Assembly: GCA_900466945.1 (NCBI GenBank)
Contig: UBNV01000006.1
Coordinates: 1-64,000, forward strand
Direction: 5' to 3'
From: Hyphomicrobiales bacterium
Lineage (GTDB): Bacteria > Pseudomonadota > Alphaproteobacteria > Rhizobiales > Rhizobiaceae
DNA: 64,000 nt
Notes under the pieces: model-generated
Database searches by the model: none
Seen by the model: the letters and a program-made list of their open reading frames with translations, nothing else
What the model was told of the DNA's origin: nothing
Part shown: one piece after another, positions 26,171 through 35,214 of the stretch
Layout: the number at the start of each line of letters is the position of its first letter
Position numbering within the stretch: the first letter of the stretch is position 1
Made by a program: the position numbers and the translations under genes

Positions 26171-28366
26171 ATGGGAATCCCGATGGTCTCGACCTATCTG
26201 AGCTACAATCTCGTCAATCGCGACATCAAGGCGAGCCTTGAACGGACCGTGTCCGATCCGCTCGTGGCGCGCCAGACGGAGTACTTCAAGGAGAACATTT
26301 CGAAGGTTTCGACGCTCGAGGAATTTCTCGACGACTACCAGCTCTATTCCTATGCGATGAAGGCCCATGGTCTCGAAGAGATGACCTATGCGAAGGCCTT
26401 CATGAAGAAGGTGCTGGAGAGCGACCTTTCGGATGACGAGAGCTTCGCCAACCAGCTGACCGACGAGCGCTACCGCAATTTTGCCGCCTCGTTCCAGTTC
26501 TCGGCCGAGAAGACCGATCTGCAGACAGATTCCCAGCAGACCATCCTTCTTGAGAAGTACGAGGCCTCGCTCACCGCGCAGAGCGACACGCTGGAAGCGG
26601 AAGCCTTCTACTACGAGGCGATGATCGACAAGGTCACCAATGTCAGCGGCCTCGTCAACAACAGCCGCCTGATGACATTCGCACTCGACGCCTATGGCAT
26701 CGATGGCACCTATTACACGAAGGATCATCTCACCCAGATCCTGACCAGCGACACGTCCGACCCGGACAGCTACGTCAACCAGATGGTTGCCAATGGTGCG
26801 GCCAATGCGTCGAGTTTCCTCAAGCTCGCCCAGGCCTTCGACTTCAACACCGATGGATCGCTTTCGGGTGCGACCGCCCAGACGGCCGCCCAGAAGGAAG
26901 CGACCGTCTCGCTCTATGTCGATGAAGAGCAGATCTACGTCACCGACTATTATCGCCAGCGCGAGCGCGCCTATTACGAGCAGAAGATCTCGACCATCAC
27001 CACGGTCGATGAACTGACTGCCGATACGCGCCTGTTCAATTACGTGAAGACGGCGTTCGAACTCGGCTCCATGGGGGCATCGACCTTCAAGTCTATCGTG
27101 ACCAGCGACACCTCTGACCCTAATAGCTATGCCGCAACCAATGGCGGTGACGCCTGGGTGGCCATTGCCGGCAAGTTCAACTTTGCCAGCGACGGCACGG
27201 TTGAATCCGGAATGACTGCGCAGGGATCGACCCAGCTCGCATCGACGCATTCGGGCTTTTCGACTTACTACGACGATGCCGACCAGGAGCGAAAAGATGC
27301 TCTGACCGAATTGTTCAAGACCAATATCTCCGAAGCCGAAAACGTCGATGATCTGCTGTCCGACACGACGATGCGTCTCGTTCTGCAACGTACTTTCGGC
27401 TATGAGGCCAACGAATTCTCGGTGCGTGAGCTGAGGCAGGCGCTGACCAGCGATTTCACCGACCCGAACAGCTTCGCCAACAAGTCGAAGGACAGCCGTC
27501 TGATCGACATGTCGAAGCTCTTCAACTTCGACAGCCAAGGCAATGCCGCCGTGCCTTTGCAGGCCCACAATTCGCTGACGGCAACGATGATCGCCAAGCA
27601 GTATGTGATCAACGAGGTTCGCTTCCTGGAGGATCCGGAAAGAACCGAGGTCCGGAAAACGGCGACAGAGAAGGCGGAAAACTACCAGGAGAAAATCCAG
27701 TCGATCGACACGGCTAGCAAGTTGCTGGCGGATCGCGAGGTTCTGGATGTCGTCATCGGGGCTTATGGGTTCGACCCGGCAGAAGTGACCGACGACTTCC
27801 TCAAGCAGGCCTTCGCCTCAGATCTTTCCGATCCGAAAAGCTTCGTCAACCAGCAGGCCGACAGTCGCTGGGCCGAACTCGTTGCCTCATTCAACTTCGA
27901 CGCGGAGGGCAACCTCACGCGCCAGACGATCGGCACCGTCCAGCAGCGCGGCGAAACCATGGAGACGGTCAACAAATACCTGCGCCAGACACTGGAAGAG
28001 ACCGAAGGCGAGAGCAATGAGGCGGTCCGCCTCGCGCTCTATTTCCAGCGCACGGCACCGAGCATTACCGATGCCTATGGCCTCATTGCCGACGACGCGC
28101 TGATGGCCGTCTTCCGCACGACATTCGGCTATTCCGACGAATTCTCCAACATGGATGTCGACCAGCAGGCCCGCATCATCGGGGAAAACATGGAACTTTC
28201 AGACCTCCAGGACCCGGCCAAGCTCGAACGGTTCCTGCAGCGCTATTCGGCCATGTATGACACCGAGAACGCCAGTTTCGACAATCCCGCCATCTCCATC
28301 CTGAGCGGTGGAAGCGCCGGCATCTCGGCAGATCTTCTGTTCAGCCTGGCGCAGTTGAAAGCATGA
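26171..28366 (+). CDS. DUF1217 repeat protein, probably flagellum-associated
   Basis: A 731-residue protein with at least five copies of a module of about 130 residues. The module end is recognisable: SDLSDDESFANQ, SDTSDPDSYVNQ, SDTSDPNSYAAT, SDFTDPNSFANK and SDLSDPKSFVNQ, each followed by a short region ending in FNF or similar. The family (DUF1217) is found in rhizobia next to flagellar genes and is thought to be flagellar, but no such neighbours are in this window. No signal peptide is seen. The start may be ATG 26171 or the ATG at 26183. A strong terminator follows. Confidence 0.82.
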   Translation: MGIPMVSTYLSYNLVNRDIKASLERTVSDPLVARQTEYFKENISKVSTLEEFLDDYQLYSYAMKAHGLEEMTYAKAFMKKVLESDLSDDESFANQLTDERYRNFAASFQFSAEKTDLQTDSQQTILLEKYEASLTAQSDTLEAEAFYYEAMIDKVTNVSGLVNNSRLMTFALDAYGIDGTYYTKDHLTQILTSDTSDPDSYVNQMVANGAANASSFLKLAQAFDFNTDGSLSGATAQTAAQKEATVSLYVDEEQIYVTDYYRQRERAYYEQKISTITTVDELTADTRLFNYVKTAFELGSMGASTFKSIVTSDTSDPNSYAATNGGDAWVAIAGKFNFASDGTVESGMTAQGSTQLASTHSGFSTYYDDADQERKDALTELFKTNISEAENVDDLLSDTTMRLVLQRTFGYEANEFSVRELRQALTSDFTDPNSFANKSKDSRLIDMSKLFNFDSQGNAAVPLQAHNSLTATMIAKQYVINEVRFLEDPERTEVRKTATEKAENYQEKIQSIDTASKLLADREVLDVVIGAYGFDPAEVTDDFLKQAFASDLSDPKSFVNQQADSRWAELVASFNFDAEGNLTRQTIGTVQQRGETMETVNKYLRQTLEETEGESNEAVRLALYFQRTAPSITDAYGLIADDALMAVFRTTFGYSDEFSNMDVDQQARIIGENMELSDLQDPAKLERFLQRYSAMYDTENASFDNPAISILSGGSAGISADLLFSLAQLKA

Positions 28367-28381
28367 TCCTCGCCTTCCACG

Positions 28382-28411
28382 AACCCGCCGCTTGCCGGCG
28401 GGTTTCTTTTT
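28382..28411 (+). terminator. Rho-independent terminator after the DUF1217 gene
   Basis: Stem AACCCGCCG / CGGCGGGTT with a five-base loop, followed by TTTCTTTTT. Confidence 0.88.
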
Positions 28412-28416
28412 GACTA

Positions 28417-28442
28417 TCGATATATCCATTAGGATATATCGA
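28417..28442. promoter_or_regulatory. ModE-type operator upstream of modA
   Basis: Perfect inverted repeat TCGATATATCC-ATTA-GGATATATCGA ending 15 bp before the modA start codon. The CGATATAT half-site resembles the known ModE operator (TATAT-rich palindrome). Its position would overlap the promoter or transcription start, which fits repression by molybdate-bound ModE. A ModE-like gene lies at the far end of the operon. Confidence 0.78.
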
Positions 28443-28456
28443 CTGGAAGCCGCCTC

Positions 28457-29254
28457 ATGATCAGGACGTTCAAGACCGCCGTATGCACCTGGACGGCAAT
28501 GGCAGCCATGGCCCTCTCCGCCATCGCCGCCCCGGCAGCCCGGGCCGACGAGCCGGTCACGATCTTTGCCGCAGCCAGCCTCAAGGAGAGCGTCGAGGCA
28601 GTCGCCGCGTCCTGGAAGGCGGCCGGCGGCACGGACGTCAGGCTGTCCTTTGCGGGAAGTTCAGCGCTCGCCAGGCAAATCGAGGAGGGCGCGCCGGCGG
28701 ATGTCTTTATCTCGGCGGACCTCAAGTGGATGGATCATCTCGACAAGGCGGGACGTATCAAGGCCGAGACCCGCGTCGACCTTCTCGGCAATCGGATCGT
28801 GCTCGTCGCGCCGAGGGATTCGGCGGCGACCGTTCGCATCTCCGAGAATTTTCCGCTTGCCGCGCTGCTTGGCAATGAACGTCTGGCCATGGCCAATGTC
28901 GATGCTGTCCCCGCCGGCAGCTATGGCAAGGCGGCACTCCTAAGTCTCGGCGTCTGGGAGAGTGTGAGGGAGAAGGTGGCCCAGGCGGAAAATGTCCGCG
29001 CCGCCCTGCTTCTGGTATCCAGGGCCGAGGCTCCGCTCGGCATCGTCTACGAGACGGATGCGAAGGTCGACCCTTCGGTCAAGATCCTCGATCGGTTTCC
29101 CGAAACGAGCCATCCCGCCGTCGTCTATCCGGCGGCGCTGACGACCGATGGACAAAACCCGCGCGCAGCAGAATTCCTGGCTTACTTGCAGGGGCCAGAC
29201 GCCCATGCCATCTTCACGGCAGCCGGCTTCACCGTGCTTGCCAAAACCAATTGA
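28457..29254 (+). CDS. modA: Molybdate ABC transporter substrate-binding protein
   Basis: A 265-residue periplasmic protein with a signal peptide (ends APAARA) and the ModA pattern: VTIFAAASLKESVEAVAASW, LSFAGSSALARQIEEGAPAD and VFISADLKWMDHL. It binds molybdate or tungstate and delivers it to ModBC. GGAAG precedes the ATG. It is the first gene of modABC, controlled by the palindrome immediately upstream. Confidence 0.96.
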   Translation: MIRTFKTAVCTWTAMAAMALSAIAAPAARADEPVTIFAAASLKESVEAVAASWKAAGGTDVRLSFAGSSALARQIEEGAPADVFISADLKWMDHLDKAGRIKAETRVDLLGNRIVLVAPRDSAATVRISENFPLAALLGNERLAMANVDAVPAGSYGKAALLSLGVWESVREKVAQAENVRAALLLVSRAEAPLGIVYETDAKVDPSVKILDRFPETSHPAVVYPAALTTDGQNPRAAEFLAYLQGPDAHAIFTAAGFTVLAKTN

Positions 29255-29278
29255 GCCGGCCTCAACCATGCATCCGAA

Positions 29279-29980
29279 ATGCCTCATTTGACCCTAACGG
29301 CCGAAGAATGGACCGCGATGCTTCTCAGCTTGAAGGTGGCGGCCGTTGCTGTTGCCTTTTCGCTGCCGCTGGGGCTCCTGATCGCCTGGATGCTGTCTCG
29401 CCGTGAGTTCTGGGGCAAGTCTCTGCTGAACGGCCTCGTCCACCTGCCGCTGATCCTGCCGCCGGTCGTGACGGGTTATCTCTTGCTGATCACATTCGGT
29501 CGCCGCGGCACCGCCGGTGCCTTTCTTGAACAGACTTTCGGCCTCGTCTTCTCCTTCCGCTGGACCGGTGCCGCGCTGGCCGCCGCCGTCATGGGCTTCC
29601 CGCTGCTTGTCCGCTCCATCCGTCTGTCGCTCGACGCGGTCGACCGCAGGCTGGAAGCCGCAGCTGCAACGCTCGGCGCGCCGCCGCCTTATGTGTTCTT
29701 CACCGTCACCCTGCCGCTCATCCTGCCCGGCATCGCTGCCGGCGCCATTCTGGCCTTCGCCAAGTCCATGGGCGAGTTCGGCGCCACCATCACCTTCGTC
29801 TCCAACATTCCCGGCGAAACTCAGACGCTCGCCTCGGCGATCTACACCTATACGCAGGTGCCCGGCGGTGACCTCGCTGCCGTGCGCCTCACCCTGATTT
29901 CCATCGTCCTCTCGCTCGGCGCCCTGATCGCCTCTGAATTCCTCTCCCGGCGCATCGCCGCCCGCGTCGGAGCCACCTGA
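29279..29980 (+). CDS. modB: Molybdate ABC transporter permease
   Basis: A 233-residue inner-membrane permease with five to six hydrophobic segments. The cytoplasmic coupling loop is EAAAATLGAPPPYVFFTVTL...GAILAFAKSMGEFGAT, the EAA-type motif of ModB. It lies 24 bp after modA. Its TGA stop overlaps the modC ATG by one base (TGATG), so translation is coupled. Confidence 0.96.
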   Translation: MPHLTLTAEEWTAMLLSLKVAAVAVAFSLPLGLLIAWMLSRREFWGKSLLNGLVHLPLILPPVVTGYLLLITFGRRGTAGAFLEQTFGLVFSFRWTGAALAAAVMGFPLLVRSIRLSLDAVDRRLEAAAATLGAPPPYVFFTVTLPLILPGIAAGAILAFAKSMGEFGATITFVSNIPGETQTLASAIYTYTQVPGGDLAAVRLTLISIVLSLGALIASEFLSRRIAARVGAT

Positions 29981-31065
29981 TGCTCGACCTTTCGATCCAT
30001 CATCGTCAGGGCGATTTCATGCTTCACGCCGACCTGAGTGTGGGGGAAGGCCTCACCGCCCTCTTCGGCGCGTCCGGTTCGGGCAAGACGACGCTGATCA
30101 ACCTCGTCGCCGGCCTTATTCGCCCTGAGCAGGGACATATCCGCTTTAACGGCGAGACCTGGAGCGACGGATCCATGTTCCTTGCGCCGCATCGCCGGCG
30201 CATCGGTTATGTCTTCCAGGAGGGCCGTCTTTTCCCGCATATGACGGTGCTGCAGAACCTGCGCTACGGCGAACGCTTGCTGCCGCGGGCCGAACGCCGC
30301 GAGGATCTCGACCGTATCTCTTCCCTTCTTGGCATCACCGACCTGCTCGCTCGCCGTCCGATCCATCTTTCCGGCGGCGAAAAACAGCGCGTGGCGCTCG
30401 GCCGTGCCCTGATGGCGAGCCCGAAACTGCTCCTGATGGACGAGCCGCTGTCAGCGCTGGACAGCGGCCTCAAGGCGCAGATCCTGCCCTATATTGAGCG
30501 CATTCGTGACGATTTCGGCGTGCCGATCCTCTATGTCAGCCATTCCGTCGAGGAGGTGGCGCGGCTCGCGACGTCGGTCGTGACGTTCGACAGGGGAAAG
30601 GCGAGTGCCGTCGGTCGCCCCGACGAAGCGCTGGCCGCCGTCATGCATGCATCCGGTGACCTACCGGCCGGCAATTTCATCGAGGCTGAGATCTCCGGCC
30701 ACCATGTGGAAGACGGCCTGACCGAGGCGCGATCAAACGCCGGGCCGCTTCTCCTGCGCCGGACGCACCTTGCCGTCGGTACCCGGGTCCGTGTCTTCGT
30801 TCCTGTTTCCGACATCGTCGTCGCAACAGAACCGACCGAGGGCCTTTCGGCGCTGAACCGCCTGTCTGGCCATCTGATCACGGTCGAGGAGGGAAAAGGT
30901 CGCAGTGTGATCCTGACCGTGGACTGTCATGGTCAGCACCTGGCGGCTGAGGTGACGCGGCGCTCCTTGCGCCACCTGGCACTGGAACCCGGCAAGCCTG
31001 TCCATCTACTGTTCAAGACGGTGTCCATCGCTTCCGAGGGCATGTACCGGGAAATCAAGGATTGA
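29980..31065 (+). CDS. modC: Molybdate ABC transporter ATP-binding protein
   Basis: A 361-residue ATPase. Walker A is FGASGSGKTTLINL near residue 30, the signature is LSGGEKQRVALGRAL near 130, Walker B is KLLLMDEPLSAL near 150 and the H-loop is YVSHS near 185. A C-terminal TOBE/Mop domain (about residues 295-358) binds oxyanion and may regulate transport. It is the last gene of modABC and converges on the ModE-like gene 17 bp away. Confidence 0.96.
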   Translation: MLDLSIHHRQGDFMLHADLSVGEGLTALFGASGSGKTTLINLVAGLIRPEQGHIRFNGETWSDGSMFLAPHRRRIGYVFQEGRLFPHMTVLQNLRYGERLLPRAERREDLDRISSLLGITDLLARRPIHLSGGEKQRVALGRALMASPKLLLMDEPLSALDSGLKAQILPYIERIRDDFGVPILYVSHSVEEVARLATSVVTFDRGKASAVGRPDEALAAVMHASGDLPAGNFIEAEISGHHVEDGLTEARSNAGPLLLRRTHLAVGTRVRVFVPVSDIVVATEPTEGLSALNRLSGHLITVEEGKGRSVILTVDCHGQHLAAEVTRRSLRHLALEPGKPVHLLFKTVSIASEGMYREIKD

Positions 31066-31082
31066 GCTCTGGCGCGCAGGCG

Positions 31083-31469
31083 TCAGCCGTCGTCGTCGCT
31101 CTTCTGTCCTGCGGGAACGAAGTCTACCGCCTCGACACGCGTCAGCCAGTCGAGATCCGATGCAAGCGCCTTGCGGCTTTCCGCATCCATTCGCCTGCAG
31201 GCGGCGAGCAACGTCTCCCCGAAGGACGTCAGTCCCGCGCCGCCACCACTCTTTCCCCCGTGGCGGGTGAAGATGGACGGCTCCCGGAACATGTGGTTGA
31301 TCTCGTCCGCCAGCAGCCATGCCCGTCGATAGGACATGCCCATCGCGGCCCCCGCTGCCCGGATCGAGCCGTGTTGCTCGATCGACTCGAGCAACTGCGC
31401 CTTGCCGGGGCCCAGCCGCGCGCCGTTGGAAAGATCGATCCTGAACGAAAGGCGAGGGGCGCCGGTCAT
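31083..31469 (-). CDS. ModE-like regulator, DNA-binding domain only
   Basis: A 128-residue winged helix-turn-helix protein of the ModE N-terminal (LysR-like) type: LGPGKAQLLESIEQHGSIRA, AGAAMGMSYRRAWLLADEIN and GGKSGGGAGLTSFGETLLA are all conserved. The molbindin (Mop) domains that sense molybdate in E. coli ModE are absent. The protein either binds molybdate differently or represses constitutively with another sensor. It is convergent with modC and overlaps no other gene; the FAD-oxidase gene ends 5 bp upstream on the same strand. Confidence 0.85.
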   Translation of the reverse strand: MTGAPRLSFRIDLSNGARLGPGKAQLLESIEQHGSIRAAGAAMGMSYRRAWLLADEINHMFREPSIFTRHGGKSGGGAGLTSFGETLLAACRRMDAESRKALASDLDWLTRVEAVDFVPAGQKSDDDG

Positions 31470-31473
31470 GGCT

Positions 31474-32910
31474 TCAGCCGATCACCTTGCCGGGGTTCAT
31501 GATGCCGGCGGGATCGAAGGCCTGCTTGATACGCCGCATGAGCTCCGTCTCGATTGCCGGTCGGCTGGCCACCAGCTCGTCGCGTTTCAGTTGGCCGACC
31601 CCATGCTCCGCCGAAATCGATCCTGTATGTCGATGCACGACAGCATGCACCACGGCATTCACCTCGCGCCAGCGGGCTATGAACGCGGCCTTGTCGACGC
31701 CGACAGGCTGGCTGATATTGTAGTGGATATTGCCGTCGCCGAGATGGCCGAAGGCGCAGATCCGGGCATCCGGCATCAATGCGTAAACGGCCGCATCGGC
31801 CTCGGCCAGGAATGCCGGAATGCGCGAGACCGGCACCGACACGTCGTGCTTGATCGACCCGCCCTCCGGCTTCTGCGCCTCCGACATGCTTTCGCGCAGA
31901 TGCCAGAAGGCATCCTGCTGGGCGATCGAGCTGGCAATGGCCGCATCCGCGACGAGTTCGCTTTCAAAGGCTTCGGCGAGCAGTTCCTGCATCATCGCCT
32001 CCGCCGTCTCGGCCGAGTCCGATGTCGAGATGTCGACGAGCGCATACCAGGGATGGATGGAGGTGAGGGGATCACGCACGCCGGGGATATGCTTCGTGGT
32101 GAACTCGATACCAATGCGCGGCATCAGTTCGAAGCCGGTCAGCGCCGCGCCAAATCGCTGCGAAGCCTTCTCGAAGAGCACCAACGCCGCTTCCGGCGAG
32201 GCGAGCCCGACATAGGCGACCTGCCTCCCGCGGGGACGCGGCACCATCTTCAGCACCGCCCCGGTGATCACGCCGAGCGTGCCCTCGGCGCCGATGAAGA
32301 GATCGCGCAGGTCGTAGCCGCTATTGTCCTTCTTCAGCCGTCTGAGGCCGTCCCAGATTTCGCCGGTGGGCAGAACGACTTCGAGCCCCAGGCAGAGCTG
32401 TCGCATATTGCCATAGGCGAGCACCGCTGTGCCCCCGGCATTGGTCGCAAGATTGCCGCCAATCCGGCAGGAACCTTCCGAACCGAGCGAGAGCGGGAAA
32501 AGCCGGTCATGCGCTTCGGCCGCCTTCTGCACGTCGGCCAGGATCGCGCCGCCGTCGGCCACGATCACGTCGGCGACCGCATCGATCTGGCGAATCTTGT
32601 TCATTCGCTCCAGCGACAGCAGCACGTCACCGCTGTCTTCGCGGGGTACCTGCCCACCGACGAGGCCCGTGCGGCCGCTCACCGGTACGATCGGCGTACC
32701 GGTCTCGGAGGCGAGCTTCAGGATGGCGGAGACTTCCTGTGTCGAGCCGGGTTTCAGCACCAACGGCGAGGAACCGTGATAAAGGCCACGGTTTTCTGTG
32801 AGATAGGGCCTGATGTCCTCTTGCGATGTGAGGGCGTTCGCCTCTCCTACGATGTCGACGAAGGCGCGCAGGCGCTCGGCAAGGCTCATGGTCACGGTCA
32901 TCTCAGTCAT
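31474..32910 (-). CDS. FAD-linked oxidase (GlcD/D-2-hydroxyacid dehydrogenase type)
   Basis: A 478-residue FAD-binding protein of the vanillyl-alcohol-oxidase fold. The FAD-binding N-terminal domain has VVPVSGRTGLVGGQVPR-like GRTGLVGG and GGNLATNAGGTAVLAYGNMR; the C-terminal FAD-linked oxidase domain has GHLGDGNIHYNIS and the ending AEHGVGQLKRDEL...KQAFDPAGIMNPGKV. It may oxidise D-lactate, D-2-hydroxyglutarate or glycolate; the substrate cannot be chosen. The start overlaps the upstream Sua5/TsaC stop by ATGA, so the two are coupled. Confidence 0.9.
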   Translation of the reverse strand: MTEMTVTMSLAERLRAFVDIVGEANALTSQEDIRPYLTENRGLYHGSSPLVLKPGSTQEVSAILKLASETGTPIVPVSGRTGLVGGQVPREDSGDVLLSLERMNKIRQIDAVADVIVADGGAILADVQKAAEAHDRLFPLSLGSEGSCRIGGNLATNAGGTAVLAYGNMRQLCLGLEVVLPTGEIWDGLRRLKKDNSGYDLRDLFIGAEGTLGVITGAVLKMVPRPRGRQVAYVGLASPEAALVLFEKASQRFGAALTGFELMPRIGIEFTTKHIPGVRDPLTSIHPWYALVDISTSDSAETAEAMMQELLAEAFESELVADAAIASSIAQQDAFWHLRESMSEAQKPEGGSIKHDVSVPVSRIPAFLAEADAAVYALMPDARICAFGHLGDGNIHYNISQPVGVDKAAFIARWREVNAVVHAVVHRHTGSISAEHGVGQLKRDELVASRPAIETELMRRIKQAFDPAGIMNPGKVIG

Positions 32911-33899
32911 CCCTCCGTCCCGCGGGGTGCCGCCGCCCGCATCAGCCGGTCGTTGATCGCTTCGCCCAGGCCCTCGTCCGGGATCGGAGCCACGGCAATG
33001 CCCGTCGCCCCGCTCGCATCCGCGCGCTTCAGGAAGTCGAAGAGATTGCTGGCCGCCTCGGCAAGGTCACCATCGGGGCTGAGGTTGAACACGGCCGTCG
33101 CGGTCGATGCCCCGGATATGTCGCCTGTCCCGAAGGCGATCAAGGCTTCCTTGCTCGACACCCTTGCCGCATTCAGTCGCACCGAAGCATCAGGCGCATA
33201 ATGCGAGGCGAGCATGCCCGGCGCTTCGATCGCTGCCGTCCCGGAAGCTTTGGGTCGCTGCACGGTCTTGCCCGTCACCGCTTCGATCGCGTCTGCCTCG
33301 ACACCGCCGGGTCGAAGCAGTCGGATCTCGCCGTCCTCGACCTTCACGATGGTCGATTCCACCCCGACGGGGCAGGGGCCACCATCGACGATGACCTCGA
33401 TCTTCTCTCCAAGATCCGCCTCGACATGCTGAGCTGTCGTCGGGCTGATGCGCCCCGATGAGTTGGCGCTCGGCGCGGCCAGCGGCCGTCCAAGGCTTTG
33501 GATGAGCTCTGCCGTAAACCCGACCGGCACGCGAATGCCGACCGTATCGAGGCCCGCTGTCGCCAGCGGGTGAATGCCGGCGTTCTCCTTGAGTGGCAGA
33601 ACGAGCGTGAGCGGCCCCGGCCAGAAGGCCTCGGCCAACTTGCGGGAGATCGGGTCGAACACGGCATAACGCTCCGCCATGGACAGATCTGCCATGTGGC
33701 AGATCAGCGGATTGAAGCGAGGGCGCCCCTTGGTCTCGTAGATAGAGGTGATCGCGCTGGCATGCGTCGCATCTGCGGCGAGCCCGTAGACGGTTTCAGT
33801 CGGTATGGCGACGGGCCGGTGGCGCAAGAGCACCTCGGTGGCCACTGCAATGGCCTCCGCCTTGTCCGTATCGGTTGCGATCGGGATGATCCGCGCCAT
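32907..33899 (-). CDS. L-threonylcarbamoyladenylate synthase (Sua5/TsaC type)
   Basis: Makes threonylcarbamoyl-AMP for the t6A modification of tRNAs decoding ANN codons. The 330-residue protein has a YrdC domain (VAIPTETVYGLAADAT, KGRPRFNPLICHM, LAAPSANSSGRISPTTAQHV) and a C-terminal Sua5 domain of about 110 residues, so it is the long Sua5 type, not the short TsaC. The ATG at 33899 (MARIIPIATD) fits the family; the extension to 33959 is not conserved in appearance. It is coupled to the FAD oxidase downstream. Confidence 0.93.
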   Translation of the reverse strand: MARIIPIATDTDKAEAIAVATEVLLRHRPVAIPTETVYGLAADATHASAITSIYETKGRPRFNPLICHMADLSMAERYAVFDPISRKLAEAFWPGPLTLVLPLKENAGIHPLATAGLDTVGIRVPVGFTAELIQSLGRPLAAPSANSSGRISPTTAQHVEADLGEKIEVIVDGGPCPVGVESTIVKVEDGEIRLLRPGGVEADAIEAVTGKTVQRPKASGTAAIEAPGMLASHYAPDASVRLNAARVSSKEALIAFGTGDISGASTATAVFNLSPDGDLAEAASNLFDFLKRADASGATGIAVAPIPDEGLGEAINDRLMRAAAPRGTEG

Positions 33900-34116
33900 G
33901 TCTCCGAGCCTTCCAGTCTGCCTCAGCCCGTGCATATCCCGAGCAGGCCGGGTCGGCAAACCACTTTTTCCACTCCGGAAGACCCCGATTCTACCCTATT
34001 TTTTGATGGGACGCGCAATCCGTTCAATTTTTAAGTACCGACGTAACCGAAAGAAAGAATTGTTCGCCTAGGGTCTAACCAAGAGACGGGAAAGCCTCAT
34101 TCGGGGAATTGGACAG

Positions 34117-35196
34117 ATGCAGCAAGTCAAGAATCCTGCCGCCAGCATTGCGCTCCGCGTTGCGACCGCCATGCACCAGATGGGCATCGACGGCCTGCCG
34201 CGCAATTACGAACTCGTCTACGAAGCCTATTCCGGCAGCAATCCGGAGCTTGTGCGTGAGTTCATAGCGCTCGGCAAGGTCAAGACCCAGGAGGCTCTGG
34301 ACGAACTCGGCCGAAAATATCTGCCGCATCACCATGAAGACGGGCTGCTGAGCCGCCAGAATGGCCAGGTTCGTGCCGAGATGAGCAATTTCATCAGCCT
34401 GCTGAACGAGGAAAAGATCTCGCTTTCCGATTATGGTCGCGTCATCGGCCACGCCTCGAAGACCATCCTGACCGAGGCCGATCTCGAGGGAACGCCGCTC
34501 GGCCAGTCGATCAAGATGCTGAAGGCAGCCACGGAGCGGCGGGCTCATCAGAACAGCAATGTCGTGCGCGCCGTTGTCGACAAGACAGCCGCCCTTGCCG
34601 ATCTCCAGCGCGAGGCGGAAGAGGCCGAAGCCGCGAAGTTCGTCGATTCGGTCACCCGCCTTGCCAGCCGCCGCGCCTTCAACAAGGCTGTCGCCAAGAT
34701 CTATGTGAACCCCGAAATGCCGGTGCTGTGCGGCGTCGCGATCGGCGAAATCGACGACTATGTGCGCATCCAGGAACAGATGGGACCGGCCGTGGCCGAA
34801 CGTTTCCTGATGCAGGTTGCCAAGGTTTTGGAAGCCGTGTCCGGCGGCGGCGATCTCGCCTGCCGCTTCGATGCCGGCCGCTTCGGCCTGCTGCTCTACA
34901 CCTCCGACCAGGAGGAAATCAGCCGCGTGGTCGATCTCGTCCGCGCCAAGCTGAAGGCCACCAATTTCGTCGGCTCGTCGAGCGGCGCCCGCGTCGGTCA
35001 GCTCACCATGTCCTTTGGCATCTGCTATTCCGAACAGGCCCCGAACGCCTTCGACTTCACCAACTACGCCGAAAAGGCGCTTGCCACCTCGAAGGCAGCC
35101 GGCGGAGATACGGTGACGATCTACGGTGCGAGCGATTATGTCTCGAAGGATTGGCTGCTTTACAAGAAGAAGCCGGTCGGCGGTTTCGGCGCCTGA
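34117..35196 (+). CDS. Degenerate GGDEF-domain protein
   Basis: A 359-residue protein with an N-terminal helical region (about 1-160) and a C-terminal GGDEF domain starting at DSVTRLASRRAFNKAV. The catalytic signature that should read R-x-GGDEF is RFDAGRF, so both catalytic acidic residues and the glycines are gone. The domain end is recognisable (LTMSFGIC...FDFTNYAEKALATSKAAGGDTV). It is therefore unlikely to make cyclic di-GMP and may be a receptor or a structural module. No membrane segment is seen. It is monocistronic. Confidence 0.87.
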   Translation: MQQVKNPAASIALRVATAMHQMGIDGLPRNYELVYEAYSGSNPELVREFIALGKVKTQEALDELGRKYLPHHHEDGLLSRQNGQVRAEMSNFISLLNEEKISLSDYGRVIGHASKTILTEADLEGTPLGQSIKMLKAATERRAHQNSNVVRAVVDKTAALADLQREAEEAEAAKFVDSVTRLASRRAFNKAVAKIYVNPEMPVLCGVAIGEIDDYVRIQEQMGPAVAERFLMQVAKVLEAVSGGGDLACRFDAGRFGLLLYTSDQEEISRVVDLVRAKLKATNFVGSSSGARVGQLTMSFGICYSEQAPNAFDFTNYAEKALATSKAAGGDTVTIYGASDYVSKDWLLYKKKPVGGFGA

Positions 35197-35214
35197 GCGC
35201 CGACACCTCTTCTC

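Noticed and set aside
26005..26241. 78-codon open frame on the plus strand
   Set aside because: No ribosome site, overlaps the start of the DUF1217 gene, and no familiar motif.
26111..27568. 485-codon open frame on the minus strand
   Set aside because: Antisense of the DUF1217 gene; its repeats mirror those of the real gene.
31336..33201. 621-codon open frame on the plus strand
   Set aside because: Antisense of the FAD oxidase and Sua5 genes, both with full motifs.
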